From Chrysoperla carnea (lineage: Eukaryota; Arthropoda; Insecta; Neuroptera; Chrysopidae): a DNA stretch of 64,000 nucleotides. The stretch spans positions 60,085,501 through 60,149,500 of the forward strand of contig NC_058341.1 of NCBI RefSeq assembly GCF_905475395.1, in the 5' to 3' direction. Below the pieces are notes generated by a model. The model made no database searches. It was not told the DNA's origin and was given only the letters and a program-made list of their open reading frames with translations. Shown here piece after piece: positions 63,742-64,000 of the stretch (positions are counted from its first letter, which is position 1; each line of letters begins with the position of its first letter). A program made the translations under genes and the position numbers.

Positions 63742-64000
63742 AAAAAAAAGTTACTATGGTAAATGAATTAATTACTGCCCTAGTTCGGGAATGAATTCAT
63801 TATCACACTATAGGGCGGTAATGAACTATTTATCCCACGCATACTGAGCGAGAAAAGTACATCTTTTCTCACGGACGTAGATAAAAATATTTATTCATTT
63901 TTCGAATTGAAAATTAGTAACTTTCTATCAGAAAGTTAATATTAAAGTATATTCTTTGATAAGTGTAGGTAATAATGAATTTATGTAATGTGTTATGAAT

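Larger units (their letters stand above)
61745..63890. repeat. Outer pair of a nested inverted repeat
   Basis: Segments of about 85 bp at 61745-61830 and 63800-63890 are inverted relatives that share CTCAGTATGCGTGGGA, a TTTTCTC block and a CTACGYCCGTGA block. They enclose the 62493-63741 element at nearly equal distances on each side only in part, so they may be the termini of an older 2.1-kb element. Confidence 0.6.
51689..64000. other. 12-kb repeat-rich region upstream of the VPS4-like gene
   Basis: No convincing complete gene. It should include the promoter of the VPS4-like gene just right of 51688, but no core element is clear. The region is a mosaic of family A copies and nested long-TIR elements, listed separately. 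The stretches 52800-55500, 58320-58900 and 60600-61700 show nothing I can name. Confidence 0.5.

Noticed and set aside
1..64000. CRISPR, bacterial operon, Wolbachia insertion or endogenous virus
   Set aside because: No regularly spaced direct repeats, no compact ORF clusters with ribosome-binding sites, and no viral polymerase, capsid or envelope motifs were seen.

Overview
The window looks like nuclear DNA from an insect. It is very A+T-rich, its genes are split by GT-AG introns, and it carries a BMP-type receptor of the insect Wishful thinking class plus many short mariner, pogo-like and hAT-like element remnants. The order cannot be fixed from sequence alone. Nothing suggests bacterial, organellar or viral DNA, and I saw no rRNA, tRNA or CRISPR array.

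Three spliced protein genes can be built with consistent reading phase. (1) Minus strand, about 4.9-7.0 kb: the 5' three exons of a mitochondrial methionine aminopeptidase 1D. The exon or exons with the last two metal-binding glutamates are not in the window, so the gene either continues off the left edge or is broken. (2) Plus strand, 9.3-28.3 kb: a complete nine-exon type II TGF-beta/BMP receptor kinase (wit), 1111 codons, with signal peptide, cysteine-rich ectodomain, one membrane segment, kinase domain and a very long C-terminal tail. (3) Minus strand, 45.5-51.7 kb: a complete seven-exon, 418-residue AAA ATPase related to VPS4, with a divergent N-terminus and one GC-AG intron. A 78-codon plus-strand ORF at 3.5 kb encodes a small acidic protein with four SUMO-interaction-like motifs.

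The rest is non-coding and repeat-rich. The wit introns hold a pogo-like MITE with TA duplications, a very young foldback made from the 5' end of a Himar1-like mariner, a 1.84-kb foldback whose two 768-bp arms flank a CXC-domain coding fragment, and several dispersed repeats. The 17-kb stretch between wit and the VPS4-like gene holds two 3' ends of a non-LTR retrotransposon (RNase H and tail), an apparent hAT-like MITE with an 8-bp duplication, a degenerate tandem array with a period near 130 bp, and a 2-kb inverted-repeat element. The right 12 kb is gene-free apart from one doubtful exon. It carries five of the seven copies of a dispersed repeat of roughly 560 bp, and several long-TIR elements nested in one another.

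The most interesting theme is that several unrelated elements in neighbouring introns have the same architecture: one transposon end is duplicated as a near-perfect inverted arm around a short single-copy spacer. The three main genes show no sign of functional coupling (protein maturation in mitochondria, BMP signalling, and probably membrane remodelling).
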